DNA of 64,000 bases from an uncultured Prevotellaceae bacterium (GTDB taxonomy: Bacteria; Bacteroidota; Bacteroidia; Bacteroidales; Bacteroidaceae). The DNA is taken from assembly GCA_900316505.1 (NCBI GenBank), contig ONDH01000013.1:55551-119550 (forward strand), written 5' to 3'. Both the position numbers and the translations under genes were made by a program. How positions within the stretch are numbered: the stretch's first letter is position 1; the number at the start of each line of letters is the position of its first letter. Below are positions 28,531-37,351 of the stretch, piece by piece. A model generated the notes under the pieces. The model did not search any database. It worked only from the letters and a program-made list of their open reading frames with translations, and was not told the DNA's origin.

Positions 28531-30099
28531 ATGAAAGGCTTTACTAACACCATTTTGATGGGTGCGGCTTTGTTCTGCATGGCAGGGCATGTGGCGGCAC
28601 AGAAAACGACTTCTTTTACGGTGACGAACCATGCACAACAGACCATTGACGGATTTGGTGCCAGCGATGCGTGGAGCATGTGGCAGATAGGGGAGTGGGA
28701 GGACTCTTTGCAGACGAAAGTGGCGGATTGGCTCTTCTCATCGGAGGTTTTTGCTGATGGCTCTCCGAAAGGCATCGGATTGAGCATCTGGCGTTTCAAT
28801 GCGGGGGCTGGCAGTGCAACGCAGGGTGATGCGGCGCAAATCAACAGGGACACGCGTACGGAGTTTTTTGAAAAGCAGACGGGACAACGGCGTTTCCTGA
28901 AATTGGCGAAGGAACGTGGTGTTCCCACCTTTTTGGCATTCTATAACTCTCCTCCTATACATCTGACTCAGAATGGGCTTGCCACCAACACTGGGCGTGG
29001 GGGTACTTTCAACTTGAAAGAGGATGCTTATGACGATTTTGCAGTTTATATCGCAGATATGCTGCAAGCGGCTGAACGTGAGGATGGTGTCCACTTTGAG
29101 TATGTGTGTCCTGTGAACGAGCCTGATGGACATTGGAACTGGTTAGGTCCGAAGCAGGAGGGCTCGCCTGCCACGAACAGGGAAATCGCGCACATAGCCC
29201 GTGAGATGAGCCGTGAGTTTCTGCAACGTGGCATCACGACGAAGATTCTGGTAAACGAGTCGAGTGACTATCGTTGCATGTTTGCCACCCATCAGACGGA
29301 TTGGCAGCGTGGCTATGAGATTCAAGCCTTCTGGAATCCAGACTCAACAGACACCTACGTGGGCAATCTGCCGAACATCGCCAAGGTGATGGCAGGTCAT
29401 TCTTATTGGACGAACACCCCCATTCTCAAACCGGGTGACAGAGGATATGAACGTGTCGGATTGTATGGCTATAGAAAGAGGTTAAAGGATGAGTTTGCCA
29501 AGGTGGGTGCGGAATTTTGGATGACAGAGCTCTGCATCATGTCGAACGATGAGGAGATTCATGGTGGTGGCGGTTTCGACTTCTCAATGGAGGAGGCACT
29601 TTATGTGGCACGTGTGATGCACTATGACCTGACGGTTGCCAATGCCCGTTCGTGGCAGTGGTGGCGTGCTGCAGGTGGCAATTACAAGGACGGACTGATT
29701 CGTATGTATGTGAAAGGAGAACGTATAGGTGGGCGTGGACAACGGCGTGAACCCTTGCGAGAGAATAGGGTGCGCGACTCCAAACTGATGTGGACAATGG
29801 GTAACTTCTCCCGCTTTGTCCGTCCCGGTGCTGTGCGTCTTGATGTGGAAGGGAAGATGGAGATTGACGGCTTGATGCTCTCTGCCTACAAGAATACGGA
29901 TGGCACCCTTGCCATTGTCGCCATCAACTACAGTCAAGAAGACCGTCCCGTCAGCATTGATGCGTCAGGGATGAAGACCGCCACAGCATATCGCACCTCT
30001 GATGTGGAAGGCGAAAATCTGAAGCATGTGGGCAAAGTGGACATGAAGAAAATTGTCTTGCCAGCCCGTTCTGTCACTACTTTTGTTGGCAAAAAGTAA
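28531..30099 (+). CDS. Secreted GH30-family glycoside hydrolase (possible endo-beta-1,6-galactanase)
   Basis: GH30 enzymes are retaining beta-glycosidases on a (beta/alpha)8 barrel with a side beta-sandwich. It has a signal peptide (MKGFTNTILMGAALFCMAGHVAA), the start motif IDGFGASDAWSMW, acid/base Glu in CPVNEPDG and nucleophile Glu in WMTELCI. The DGFGAS start and overall length (522) recall endo-beta-1,6-galactanases and related O-glycosyl hydrolases of COG5520. With the GH51 enzyme it would suit arabinogalactan, though the genes are 20 kb apart. It is monocistronic. Glucuronoxylanase activity is the main alternative. Confidence 0.85.
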   Translation: MKGFTNTILMGAALFCMAGHVAAQKTTSFTVTNHAQQTIDGFGASDAWSMWQIGEWEDSLQTKVADWLFSSEVFADGSPKGIGLSIWRFNAGAGSATQGDAAQINRDTRTEFFEKQTGQRRFLKLAKERGVPTFLAFYNSPPIHLTQNGLATNTGRGGTFNLKEDAYDDFAVYIADMLQAAEREDGVHFEYVCPVNEPDGHWNWLGPKQEGSPATNREIAHIAREMSREFLQRGITTKILVNESSDYRCMFATHQTDWQRGYEIQAFWNPDSTDTYVGNLPNIAKVMAGHSYWTNTPILKPGDRGYERVGLYGYRKRLKDEFAKVGAEFWMTELCIMSNDEEIHGGGGFDFSMEEALYVARVMHYDLTVANARSWQWWRAAGGNYKDGLIRMYVKGERIGGRGQRREPLRENRVRDSKLMWTMGNFSRFVRPGAVRLDVEGKMEIDGLMLSAYKNTDGTLAIVAINYSQEDRPVSIDASGMKTATAYRTSDVEGENLKHVGKVDMKKIVLPARSVTTFVGKK

Positions 30100-30138
30100 A
30101 TAATGTGGAAAAAGTTTTGTTAAAACGAGAAAAGATTG

Positions 30139-30146
30139 TACCTTTG
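30139..30146 (+). promoter_or_regulatory. Promoter -7 box of the leu operon
   Basis: TACCTTTG, 18 bases before the leader peptide ATG and 222 bases before leuA. Confidence 0.75.
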
Positions 30147-30164
30147 CATTCGAATTTGAAGAAA

Positions 30165-30260
30165 ATGGCAACATATAGCAACACATCGCTTCTGAACCTT
30201 TTGGCACTACGACTTACGGAGTCGGAGGTGAGAAAGGTGCGTATGTGTTCGTGTGCATAG
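30165..30260 (+). CDS. Leucine-rich leader peptide of the leu operon
   Basis: This 31-residue ORF begins MATYSNTSLLNLLALRL. Six of residues 9-17 are Leu, encoded by CTT, CTG, CTT, TTG, CTA and CTT, a typical control-codon cluster. The peptide itself has no job; ribosome position on it controls the RNA fold downstream. A leucine shortage would stall the ribosome over 30189-30215, covering the protector segment (30196-30207). It is followed at once by the antiterminator/terminator pair and leuA. Confidence 0.85.
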   Translation: MATYSNTSLLNLLALRLTESEVRKVRMCSCA

Positions 30261-30315
30261 CGATATAAATTAAATGTTTAACCTTTCTCACAACTGTGGG
30301 GAAGGTTTTACTTTT
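30227..30315 (+). promoter_or_regulatory. Leucine transcription attenuator (antiterminator and terminator)
   Basis: Segment 1, ACCTTTTGGCAC (30196-30207), lies in the Leu codons. Segment 2, GTGAGAAAGGT (30228-30238), pairs perfectly with segment 3, ACCTTTCTCAC (30281-30291). Segment 3 alternatively pairs with segment 4, GTGGGGAAGGTT (30296-30307), giving an AACCTTTCTCAC/GTGGGGAAGGTT stem followed by TTTTACTTTT, a terminator. Segment 1 can also pair with segment 2. These are the classic three exclusive pairings of ribosome-mediated attenuation. Confidence 0.85.
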
Positions 30316-30367
30316 ATATGGGCTTATGCTTGTGCCTCATGGTGGTGAGAACTAAAAACTCAAAAAT

Positions 30368-31870
30368 ATGGCAGATAGATTATTTATTTTTGACACAACG
30401 CTCCGCGATGGCGAGCAGGTGCCAGGATGTCAGCTCAACACTGTTGAGAAGATTCAGGTGGCTAAGCAGCTGGAGGCGCTGGGTGTCGATGTCATTGAGG
30501 CTGGTTTCCCTATCTCCAGCCCTGGCGATTTCAACAGTGTGGTAGAGATTTCGAAGGCTGTGACATGGCCTACCATCTGTGCGCTGACACGTGCGGTGGA
30601 GAAGGACATCGACGTGGCTGCAGAAGCGCTTCAGTATGCCAAGCACAAGCGCATCCACACGGGTATCGGAACAAGCCCCTCTCATATCAAGTATAAGTTC
30701 AATTCTACGCCAGAAGAGATTATCGAACGTGCGGTGGCAGCGGTGAAGTATGCCAAGAAGTACGTGGAGGATGTGGAATTCTATGCTGAGGATGCTGGTC
30801 GTACCGACAATGAATATCTGGCTCGTGTGATAGACGCTGTGACGAAGGCTGGTGCAACAGTTTGTAACATCCCCGACACGACGGGGTTCCGTGTGCCGAA
30901 CGAGTATCATGAGAAAATCAAGTACCTGTATGAGCACGTGGATGCTTTTGCTGCCGGTAAGTCTATCCTCTCAACCCACTGTCACAACGACCTCGGTATG
31001 GCTACAGCCAATACGGTGGCAGGTGTGCTGGGTGGTGCGCGTCAGGTGGAGGTGACCATTAACGGTATTGGTGAACGTGCTGGTAACACCTCTTTGGAAG
31101 AGATTGCCATGATATTCAAGACTCACCCAGACTTGGGCATTGAGACGAATATCAACACGACAAAGATATACCCGACAAGCCGTATGGTGTCGAGCCTCAT
31201 GAACATGCCCGTGCAGCCAAACAAGGCGATTGTGGGTAAGAATGCGTTTGCACACTCCAGCGGTATTCATCAAGATGGTGTGCTGAAAAATGCTTCAACA
31301 TATGAAATCATGGATCCGAAGGATGTGGGTATCGATGACAATGCTATTGTGCTGACAGCTCGCTCTGGTCGTGCCGCCTTGAAGCACCGTCTGCATGTGA
31401 ATGGTGTGGAATTGGAAGGCGAGAAACTCGACCAAGTTTATGAGGAATTCCTGAAGTTGGCAGATAAGAAGAAGGAAGTGACGGATGATGATATTCTCGT
31501 GTTGGCAGGTGCAGAGCGCAGTGCCACTCATAACGTGAAGCTTGACTATCTGCAGGTGACTACAGGTAAGGGTGTCCGTTCTGTTGCATCCATTGGTTTG
31601 CAGGTGGCAAATGAACACTTCGAAGCTGCTGCGTCGGGTAATGGTCCTGTGGATGCTGCCATCAATGCGCTGAAGTGTGTCATCAAGCGCAAGATGACGC
31701 TGAAGGAATTCACCATTCAGGCTCTCTCGAAGGGTTCTGACGACATGGGTAAGGTGCACATGCAGGTGGAATACAATGGTCATCTCTACTACGGCTTTGG
31801 CGCCAACACCGACATCGTTACCGCATCCGTAGAAGCATATATTGATTGTATCAATAAATTCCGCAACTGA
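30368..31870 (+). CDS. leuA: 2-isopropylmalate synthase
   Basis: It condenses acetyl-CoA with 2-oxoisovalerate, the first committed step of leucine synthesis. At 500 residues it is a complete Leu[14 protein letters not shown] with catalytic metal Asp, [14 protein letters not shown] (metal His), [20 protein letters not shown], and a C-terminal allosteric domain (about 385-500, [18 protein letters not shown]) for leucine feedback. It is the first structural gene after the attenuator, with leuC three bases downstream. leuB is not in the window. Confidence 0.96.
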   Translation: MADRLFIFDTTLRDGEQVPGCQLNTVEKIQVAKQLEALGVDVIEAGFPISSPGDFNSVVEISKAVTWPTICALTRAVEKDIDVAAEALQYAKHKRIHTGIGTSPSHIKYKFNSTPEEIIERAVAAVKYAKKYVEDVEFYAEDAGRTDNEYLARVIDAVTKAGATVCNIPDTTGFRVPNEYHEKIKYLYEHVDAFAAGKSILSTHCHNDLGMATANTVAGVLGGARQVEVTINGIGERAGNTSLEEIAMIFKTHPDLGIETNINTTKIYPTSRMVSSLMNMPVQPNKAIVGKNAFAHSSGIHQDGVLKNASTYEIMDPKDVGIDDNAIVLTARSGRAALKHRLHVNGVELEGEKLDQVYEEFLKLADKKKEVTDDDILVLAGAERSATHNVKLDYLQVTTGKGVRSVASIGLQVANEHFEAAASGNGPVDAAINALKCVIKRKMTLKEFTIQALSKGSDDMGKVHMQVEYNGHLYYGFGANTDIVTASVEAYIDCINKFRN

Positions 31871-31873
31871 ACA

Positions 31874-33265
31874 ATGGGAAAGACATTATTTGATAAAATA
31901 TGGGATGCTCACGTGGTACAAAACGTGGAGGATGGTCCCACACAATTGTACATCGACCGCTTGTATGCACATGAGGTGACAAGCCCGCAGGCGTTTGACA
32001 CGCTGAGAGACAAGAACATCAAGGTGTTCCGTCCTGACCATGTGGTGGCAATGCCTGACCATAACACACCTTCCGACCAACAGGAGGTCATCAACGACCC
32101 TGTAGGTGGCAAGCAGGTGGAAACTCTTGCCAAGAACTGTGCTGAGTTTGGTATCAAGCACTTTGCGATGGGTACGAAAGACAATGGTATCATTCATGTG
32201 GTAGGTCCCGAGAAGGCACTCTCGTTGCCGGGCATGACGATTGTGTGTGGTGACTCACACACCTCTACACATGGTGCAGTGGGTGCCATTGCAATGGGTA
32301 TCGGTACCAGCGAGGTGGCTCAGGTGCTCGCTTCTCAGTGCATTCTGCAGAGCAAACCCAAGACCATGCGCATCAATGTTGAGGGCACACTGCCTGAAGG
32401 AACGACGGCTAAGGATGTGGCACTCTACATCATGGCACAGATGACCACCAGCGGCGCTACGGGTTATGCTGTGGAATACGCTGGTTCTGCTGTGCGAAAC
32501 ATGAGCATGGAAGGTCGTCTGACCCTTTCAAATCTCTCTATCGAGATGGGTAGCCGTGCAGGTTTGATTGCTCCCGATGAGACCACTTTTGCATATCTGA
32601 AAGGTCGTGAATATGCACCTAAGGGTGAAGATTGGGACAAGGCAGTGGAAGAGTGGAAAAAACTCTACTCTGACGAGGATGCCGTATTTGATAAGGAGGT
32701 GACTTATCGTGCAGAGGATATTGCACCACGCATCACATACGGAACAAATCCTGGTGCCGGCATTGCTGTTGATGAGTGCATCCCGACATTGGAAGAGATT
32801 CCAGAGGCTGACCGCTCTCAGTTCCTCAGCATGTTGGAATATATGCAGTTTGAACCTGGACAGAAACTGGAAGGCGTGCCTGTTGACTACTGCTTCCTCG
32901 GTGCTTGCACCAATGGTCGTATCGAAGACTTCCGTGCCTTTGCTTCTATCGTGAAAGGAAAGAAGAAGGCTGACAATGTGGTGGCTTGGCTTGTTCCTGG
33001 CTCATGGCTTGTGCGTCAGCAAATCATAGACGAGGGCATTGACAAGATTTTGGAAGAGGCAGGTTTCGAACTTCGTCTCCCATCATGTTCTGCGTGTCTT
33101 GCCATGAACCCTGATAAGGTGCCAGCTGGCAAACTCGCCATCTCTACCAGCAACCGCAACTTCGTCGGTCGTCAAGGTCCTGGTGCCCGCACCATCCTTG
33201 CTTCGCCTCTTGTTGTGGCAGCATCAGCAATCACAGGAGTAGTAACTGACCCAAGAAAATTGTAA
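31874..33265 (+). CDS. leuC: 3-isopropylmalate dehydratase large subunit
   Basis: With LeuD it isomerises 2- to 3-isopropylmalate using a 4Fe-4S cluster. The sequence starts [13 protein letters not shown] and has [12 protein letters not shown] and [11 protein letters not shown], and the cluster Cys residues lie in CTNG and [10 protein letters not shown]. It is 463 residues, full length for the bacterial type. It lies between leuA and leuD with 3- and 4-base gaps. Confidence 0.96.
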   Translation: MGKTLFDKIWDAHVVQNVEDGPTQLYIDRLYAHEVTSPQAFDTLRDKNIKVFRPDHVVAMPDHNTPSDQQEVINDPVGGKQVETLAKNCAEFGIKHFAMGTKDNGIIHVVGPEKALSLPGMTIVCGDSHTSTHGAVGAIAMGIGTSEVAQVLASQCILQSKPKTMRINVEGTLPEGTTAKDVALYIMAQMTTSGATGYAVEYAGSAVRNMSMEGRLTLSNLSIEMGSRAGLIAPDETTFAYLKGREYAPKGEDWDKAVEEWKKLYSDEDAVFDKEVTYRAEDIAPRITYGTNPGAGIAVDECIPTLEEIPEADRSQFLSMLEYMQFEPGQKLEGVPVDYCFLGACTNGRIEDFRAFASIVKGKKKADNVVAWLVPGSWLVRQQIIDEGIDKILEEAGFELRLPSCSACLAMNPDKVPAGKLAISTSNRNFVGRQGPGARTILASPLVVAASAITGVVTDPRKL

Positions 33266-33269
33266 AGTT

Positions 33270-34448
33270 ATGGCTAAAGAAAAATTCGACATCATCCAGT
33301 CAACCTGCATTCCGATTCAGATTGACAACTGCAATACCGACCTGATCATCCCTGCCCGTTATTTGGCAAGCACAACACGTGACCCCAAGTTCTTTGGCGA
33401 TGCCTTCATGCACGACCTCCGTTTCGATGCTGAGGGTAATCCTGTGGCTGACTTTGTGATGAACCAACCTGAGTATGCAGAGGCACCTCGTAAGGGTGTG
33501 CACGAAATCATTGTGGGTGGTCAGAACTGGGGCTCTGGCTCTTCTCGTGAACATGCTGCATGGGCTATTGCTGGCTATGGTGTGCGTGTGGTTATTTCCA
33601 GTTCTTTTGCTGATATCCACCGCAACAACCTGCTCAACTGCTTTGTGCTGCCCGTCATCGTTAGCAAGGAGTTCCAACAGGAACTTTTTGACAGCATCGC
33701 AGCTAACCCTCAGACAGAAGTGAAGGTGGATGTGCCTAACCAGACGGTGACCAATCTCGCCACAGGCAACAGCGAGCACTTTGACATCAACTCCTATAAG
33801 AAGTACTGCCTCATGAATGCCTACGATGACATCGATTTTCTCCTTTCCAATAAGGACAAGATTGAGGCATACGAGGGACAGGGTGTAGCTTCTGCAGAGG
33901 ATGCCGCTGTAGTGGAGGAAACTGATTTTCAGGAGCCAGCTGCCCCGACATACGTTGAGGCTACCGATGAGGCTCCTGCAGAAGAGCCCGCAGAAGAGGT
34001 CGCTCCCATCGAAGTGACAACGCATCATGAGAGTGAACCTTTCGTACCCAAGAAACTCCTTCCCATCAATCGCGGATTGGCAAAGTTCTTCTTGTTGAGC
34101 ATGGTCACGTTAGGTATTTATGGCATTGTTGTGCTTACTCAGATCTCGAGTGAAATCAACACCGTCGCCACCCGATATGATGACCGTAAGACTACTAACT
34201 ATCTGTGGTTCTTCTTCCTTTGGGGATGGCTTACTGGTGGCATTGCATTCCTCGTGTGGTTCCACAATCTTAGCAATCGCATCGGCAACGAACTTCAACG
34301 CCGTCAGATTCCTTACTCTTTCAGTGCATCTGACTACTGGCTCTGGTGCGTTCTGGGTTCTTTCGTGGGTTTCCTTCCATTGGTGTACACCCACAAGCTG
34401 CTCACTGCCATGAATATGCTCAATGCTGATTACAACCAAAAGGGGTAA
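33270..34448 (+). CDS. leuD: 3-isopropylmalate dehydratase small subunit fused to a DUF4234 membrane domain
   Basis: Residues 1-205 are a normal LeuD: NTDLIIPARYLA, GGQNWGSGSSREHAAWA (substrate loop) and INSYKKYCLMNAYDDIDFLL. LeuD usually ends there at about 200 residues. Here the frame continues through an acidic, Pro/Glu-rich linker (about 206-255) into a DUF4234-like domain with three membrane helices: LAKFFLLSMVTLGIYGIVVL, YLWFFFLWGWLTGGIAFLVW and a third from YWLWCVLGSFVGFLPL. No stop or frameshift lies at the join. If translated as read, the isomerase small subunit is tethered to the inner membrane. A terminator follows. Confidence 0.9.
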   Translation: MAKEKFDIIQSTCIPIQIDNCNTDLIIPARYLASTTRDPKFFGDAFMHDLRFDAEGNPVADFVMNQPEYAEAPRKGVHEIIVGGQNWGSGSSREHAAWAIAGYGVRVVISSSFADIHRNNLLNCFVLPVIVSKEFQQELFDSIAANPQTEVKVDVPNQTVTNLATGNSEHFDINSYKKYCLMNAYDDIDFLLSNKDKIEAYEGQGVASAEDAAVVEETDFQEPAAPTYVEATDEAPAEEPAEEVAPIEVTTHHESEPFVPKKLLPINRGLAKFFLLSMVTLGIYGIVVLTQISSEINTVATRYDDRKTTNYLWFFFLWGWLTGGIAFLVWFHNLSNRIGNELQRRQIPYSFSASDYWLWCVLGSFVGFLPLVYTHKLLTAMNMLNADYNQKG

Positions 34449-34470
34449 GAGTGATTATATATTATATAAT

Positions 34471-34510
34471 AAAAGCGGCACTAAGTTCGATGAAACTTGG
34501 TGCCGCTTTT
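34471..34510. terminator. Bidirectional terminator after the leu operon
   Basis: AAAAGCGGCACTAAGTT pairs with AACTTGGTGCCGCTTTT around CGATGA, with T- and A-tracts on both sides. It can serve leuD and the convergent kinase-like gene. Confidence 0.85.
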
Positions 34511-34541
34511 ATTGTTCTTCACAAATGGCGTAGCGAGTGGA

Positions 34542-35183
34542 CTATTTGATGTATTGCATGATCAAGTCTGCCACTTCGTCCTCTGTATGCCCTGCCATAG
34601 AGATGACAAGATCGTAATTTCGTGTGTCGTAACGTGAGGTCTTAGCATATTTGTTCACGTAGCGTTCACGCATCTTGTCCACTTTCTTGATAACCTCTTC
34701 AGCAGCTTCTCGACTGAGCATCTGCTTTTTCATCACACGTTGAATGCGCTGTTCCATTGGAGCTTGAATCAGAATGCTCATGTGGTTGGGGTGGTTGGCA
34801 AATACAGAGAAGCCTAAACGCCCCGTGATGATGCATGACTCTTCCTCTGCAATATCAGACAATATCTTCTTCTCTGTTTTATACATCTCATCAGTCGTCA
34901 ATACATCAGGTTCGTCGAGTGCAGAGATTTCATTGTAGTACATTGCCTTTGATTTCTCGGCGAGGATGAAGCCACGCGCAAACTCTGCCCACCAACTGTG
35001 GTTTCTTCCTTTTAGGTTCTCAATCTCCTCAACAGTGAGGTTATACTTCTCTTCCAAAGCCTTGATGAGTGCCTTGTCATAGAACCTTACACCTAACTTG
35101 GCGGCCAATTTTTCACCGACAGTGCGGCCACCGCTACCTAACTCGCGGTTGATGGTGATAACAAATTTCTCGTTCTTGTTCAT
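34542..35183 (-). CDS. Cytidylate kinase-like family protein
   Basis: A P-loop protein of 213 residues (AAA_26/cytidylate kinase-like). The N-terminus, VITINRELGSGGRTVGEKLA, is a modified P-loop (GSGGR in place of GxGKS), followed by FYDKALI and a helical insert. IITGRLGFSVFANHPN and RYDTRNYDLVISM resemble the nucleotide monophosphate kinase core. It is not the housekeeping Cmk. Its substrate is unknown. It is monocistronic with its own promoter. Confidence 0.8.
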   Translation of the reverse strand: MNKNEKFVITINRELGSGGRTVGEKLAAKLGVRFYDKALIKALEEKYNLTVEEIENLKGRNHSWWAEFARGFILAEKSKAMYYNEISALDEPDVLTTDEMYKTEKKILSDIAEEESCIITGRLGFSVFANHPNHMSILIQAPMEQRIQRVMKKQMLSREAAEEVIKKVDKMRERYVNKYAKTSRYDTRNYDLVISMAGHTEDEVADLIMQYIK

Positions 35184-35219
35184 ATCCTGCTATTTTGTGA
35201 TTTGTTCAATGGTTGGGGG

Positions 35220-35227
35220 CAAAGGTA
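35220..35227 (-). promoter_or_regulatory. Promoter -7 box of the cytidylate kinase-like gene
   Basis: TACCTTTG on the minus strand, 36 bases before the ATG. Confidence 0.65.
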
Positions 35228-35264
35228 CACACTTTTTCTGATATAAAAAAATCTTTGGCGAAAA

Positions 35265-35306
35265 AAGAAACCCCTCAATCCATCATGAAGTTGAAGGGTT
35301 GAGGGG
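35265..35306 (-). terminator. Terminator after the small lipoprotein gene
   Basis: On the minus strand CCCCTCAA pairs with TTGAGGGG, followed by TTTCTTTTTT, 21 bases after the stop. Confidence 0.75.
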
Positions 35307-35327
35307 ATTTATCTAATCAGTTATGGA

Positions 35328-35744
35328 TTATTCGCCAGTGATGTAGCTGGAGCACTCAGCGATTTCTTCCGGAGTCATGCCCAGCTCCAGGCCTTTGGTG
35401 CCGATGGCTTTTCCGATTTCAATACCAGCCTCACCATAAGCCTGAATAGTTTCAGCGTCAGGAGTGAAACCTGGGTAAGTCTTGTCGAGGTTATCAACAC
35501 CTTCGCCAAACTCCTGACAGATAGCCACAAGCTCTTCCTTGCTCTCTGCAGCAGCAATGCTTTCTGCCACACCATCGTAAACGGCAGCCATCGCAGCAGC
35601 AGCCTCCTCTGGATCATAATTACCAGTAGCTTCAGCAGCCTCAGTGTTTTCTTCAGCACTAGGATCTTCAGTTTTCTTTGAATCAGCACAAGAGATCATT
35701 ACCATGGATGCGGCAACGAAACATACGAAAAAAATCTTCTTCAT
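35328..35744 (-). CDS. Small acidic lipoprotein, unknown function
   Basis: A lipoprotein signal (MKKIFFVCFVAASMVMISC, Cys 19) is followed by an acidic, Ala/Glu-rich helical protein of 138 residues with two Cys and no known domain. It is probably anchored to the inner face of the outer membrane, or exposed. It lies 49 nt downstream of the SSS symporter gene in the same direction, with no strong promoter between. It may belong to the porin-symporter transcript. Confidence 0.75.
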   Translation of the reverse strand: MKKIFFVCFVAASMVMISCADSKKTEDPSAEENTEAAEATGNYDPEEAAAAMAAVYDGVAESIAAAESKEELVAICQEFGEGVDNLDKTYPGFTPDAETIQAYGEAGIEIGKAIGTKGLELGMTPEEIAECSSYITGE

Positions 35745-35793
35745 TGTTTTTAAGTTTTTTTGTTAATAAATAAGGATTTAGATATGATGATTG

Positions 35794-37350
35794 TTATTTG
35801 TAGCACTTCCAGATGCTGTCCAACTTTGCTTGTGGCAGCTTCTTGGTGAAGAGGCTGACAAGCAGCACAACGGGGAAGCCGCCTACCATGGCGATGGCAC
35901 CGCAATCAATAGGGTTGATGGGGTTGCCCATAAGCATGTTGACCACGGTGAAGCCGACACCCCAGATGAAGCATGCCCATACAGAAGCCGTCGTAACTCC
36001 ACGCCAATAGAGACCCAAAAGGAAGGGAGCAAGGAATGCGCCTGCCAATGCGCCCCAACTGATGCCCATAAGCTGGGCGATGAATGTTGGAGGATTCAAG
36101 GCGATGAGCACGGAGATGACGATGAAGAAGACAATGAGGACACGCATGATGACCACCTTGCGACGCTCAATCTTCTCTGCCACCTCGTCGTCAATTTCGC
36201 CTCCCTTCACCTCGTCGGCACCTGCGCGCTTGTCACGATAGATGAGGTCGAGCGTCATGGTGGAAGAAGAGGTCAGTACTAGTGATGCCAATGTGGACAT
36301 CGAAGCGGAAAGCACCAACACCATTACAAGACCGATGAGCAGGTCAGAATTGACCGCAGTATCGAGCATGGTGGGGATGATGTCGTCAAACTTATAATTG
36401 TGACGAGCCTCGTTCCATACTGGTTCACCAAACAGACGGCCGAAACCACCCAGGAAGTAGCAACCACCAGCCACTATAAAGGCGAAGATGGTGCTGATGA
36501 TGGTGCCGCGCTTGATGGCACTCTCGTCGGTGATGGAGTAGAACTTACCCACCATCTGAGGAAGACCCCATGTGCCGAGTGATGTCAATACAACCACACC
36601 CAACAGGCTCATGGCGTTTGGTCCCCACCACGAAGCGAAATCGCCTGGTTGGAAGTCTTTATAGAGTGGATTCTCAAGGTCATGGGCAGTAGGTACAGCC
36701 TCCTTCATCTTCGTCAAAGCCTCAGTGAAACCACCCTGACTATTGAGCACCACAGCGATGACAGCGATGATACCGCCCAGCATCACGATGCCCTGAATGA
36801 AGTCGTTGATGGCAGTGGCCTTATAACCTCCCAAAATCACATAGACAGCTGTGAGCAGTGCCATGATGATGATACAATATTCGTAAGGAATGCCGAAGCC
36901 CATGTCGAAGAGCTTGGAGATACCGCTATACACACCAGCTGTGTAAGGAATGAGGAACACGAAAGCGATGATGGAAGCAACGATGCGAAGTCCCTGATTG
37001 CCGAAACGTGTACCGAAGAAGTCTGGCATGGTGCGTGAATGGATGTGCTGAGTCATCAGTTTGGTGCGACGACCCAAAATGAGCCATGCGAGGAGTGAGC
37101 CGATGATGGCATTTCCGATACCGATCCAAGAACTGGCAAGACCGTACTTCCAACCGAACTGACCGGCATAGCCAACAAACACGACGGCAGAAAAGTAACT
37201 TGTTCCAAATGCGAAGGCTGAAAGCCAGGGTCCTACAGAACGACCACCCAGCACGAAACCATCCACGTTCTTGGCTTGCTTGCGTGAGTAGATACCGACA
37301 TAAACCGTCACAGCCAAGAAGATGACGGTGAGAAGAATTTTGACTAACAT
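35794..37350 (-). CDS. Sodium:solute symporter (SSS family)
   Basis: An inner-membrane Na+-coupled transporter with about 13 helices and 518 residues. Family features are GGRSVGPWLSAFAFGTSYFS near the start, a long GYAGQFGWKYG stretch, and GGYKATAINDFIQGIVM. The substrate is not evident; relatives carry proline, pantothenate, sialic acid or sugars. The start lies one base after the porin stop, so the two form a coupled outer/inner membrane import route. Confidence 0.88.
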   Translation of the reverse strand: MLVKILLTVIFLAVTVYVGIYSRKQAKNVDGFVLGGRSVGPWLSAFAFGTSYFSAVVFVGYAGQFGWKYGLASSWIGIGNAIIGSLLAWLILGRRTKLMTQHIHSRTMPDFFGTRFGNQGLRIVASIIAFVFLIPYTAGVYSGISKLFDMGFGIPYEYCIIIMALLTAVYVILGGYKATAINDFIQGIVMLGGIIAVIAVVLNSQGGFTEALTKMKEAVPTAHDLENPLYKDFQPGDFASWWGPNAMSLLGVVVLTSLGTWGLPQMVGKFYSITDESAIKRGTIISTIFAFIVAGGCYFLGGFGRLFGEPVWNEARHNYKFDDIIPTMLDTAVNSDLLIGLVMVLVLSASMSTLASLVLTSSSTMTLDLIYRDKRAGADEVKGGEIDDEVAEKIERRKVVIMRVLIVFFIVISVLIALNPPTFIAQLMGISWGALAGAFLAPFLLGLYWRGVTTASVWACFIWGVGFTVVNMLMGNPINPIDCGAIAMVGGFPVVLLVSLFTKKLPQAKLDSIWKCYK

Positions 37351-37351
37351 A

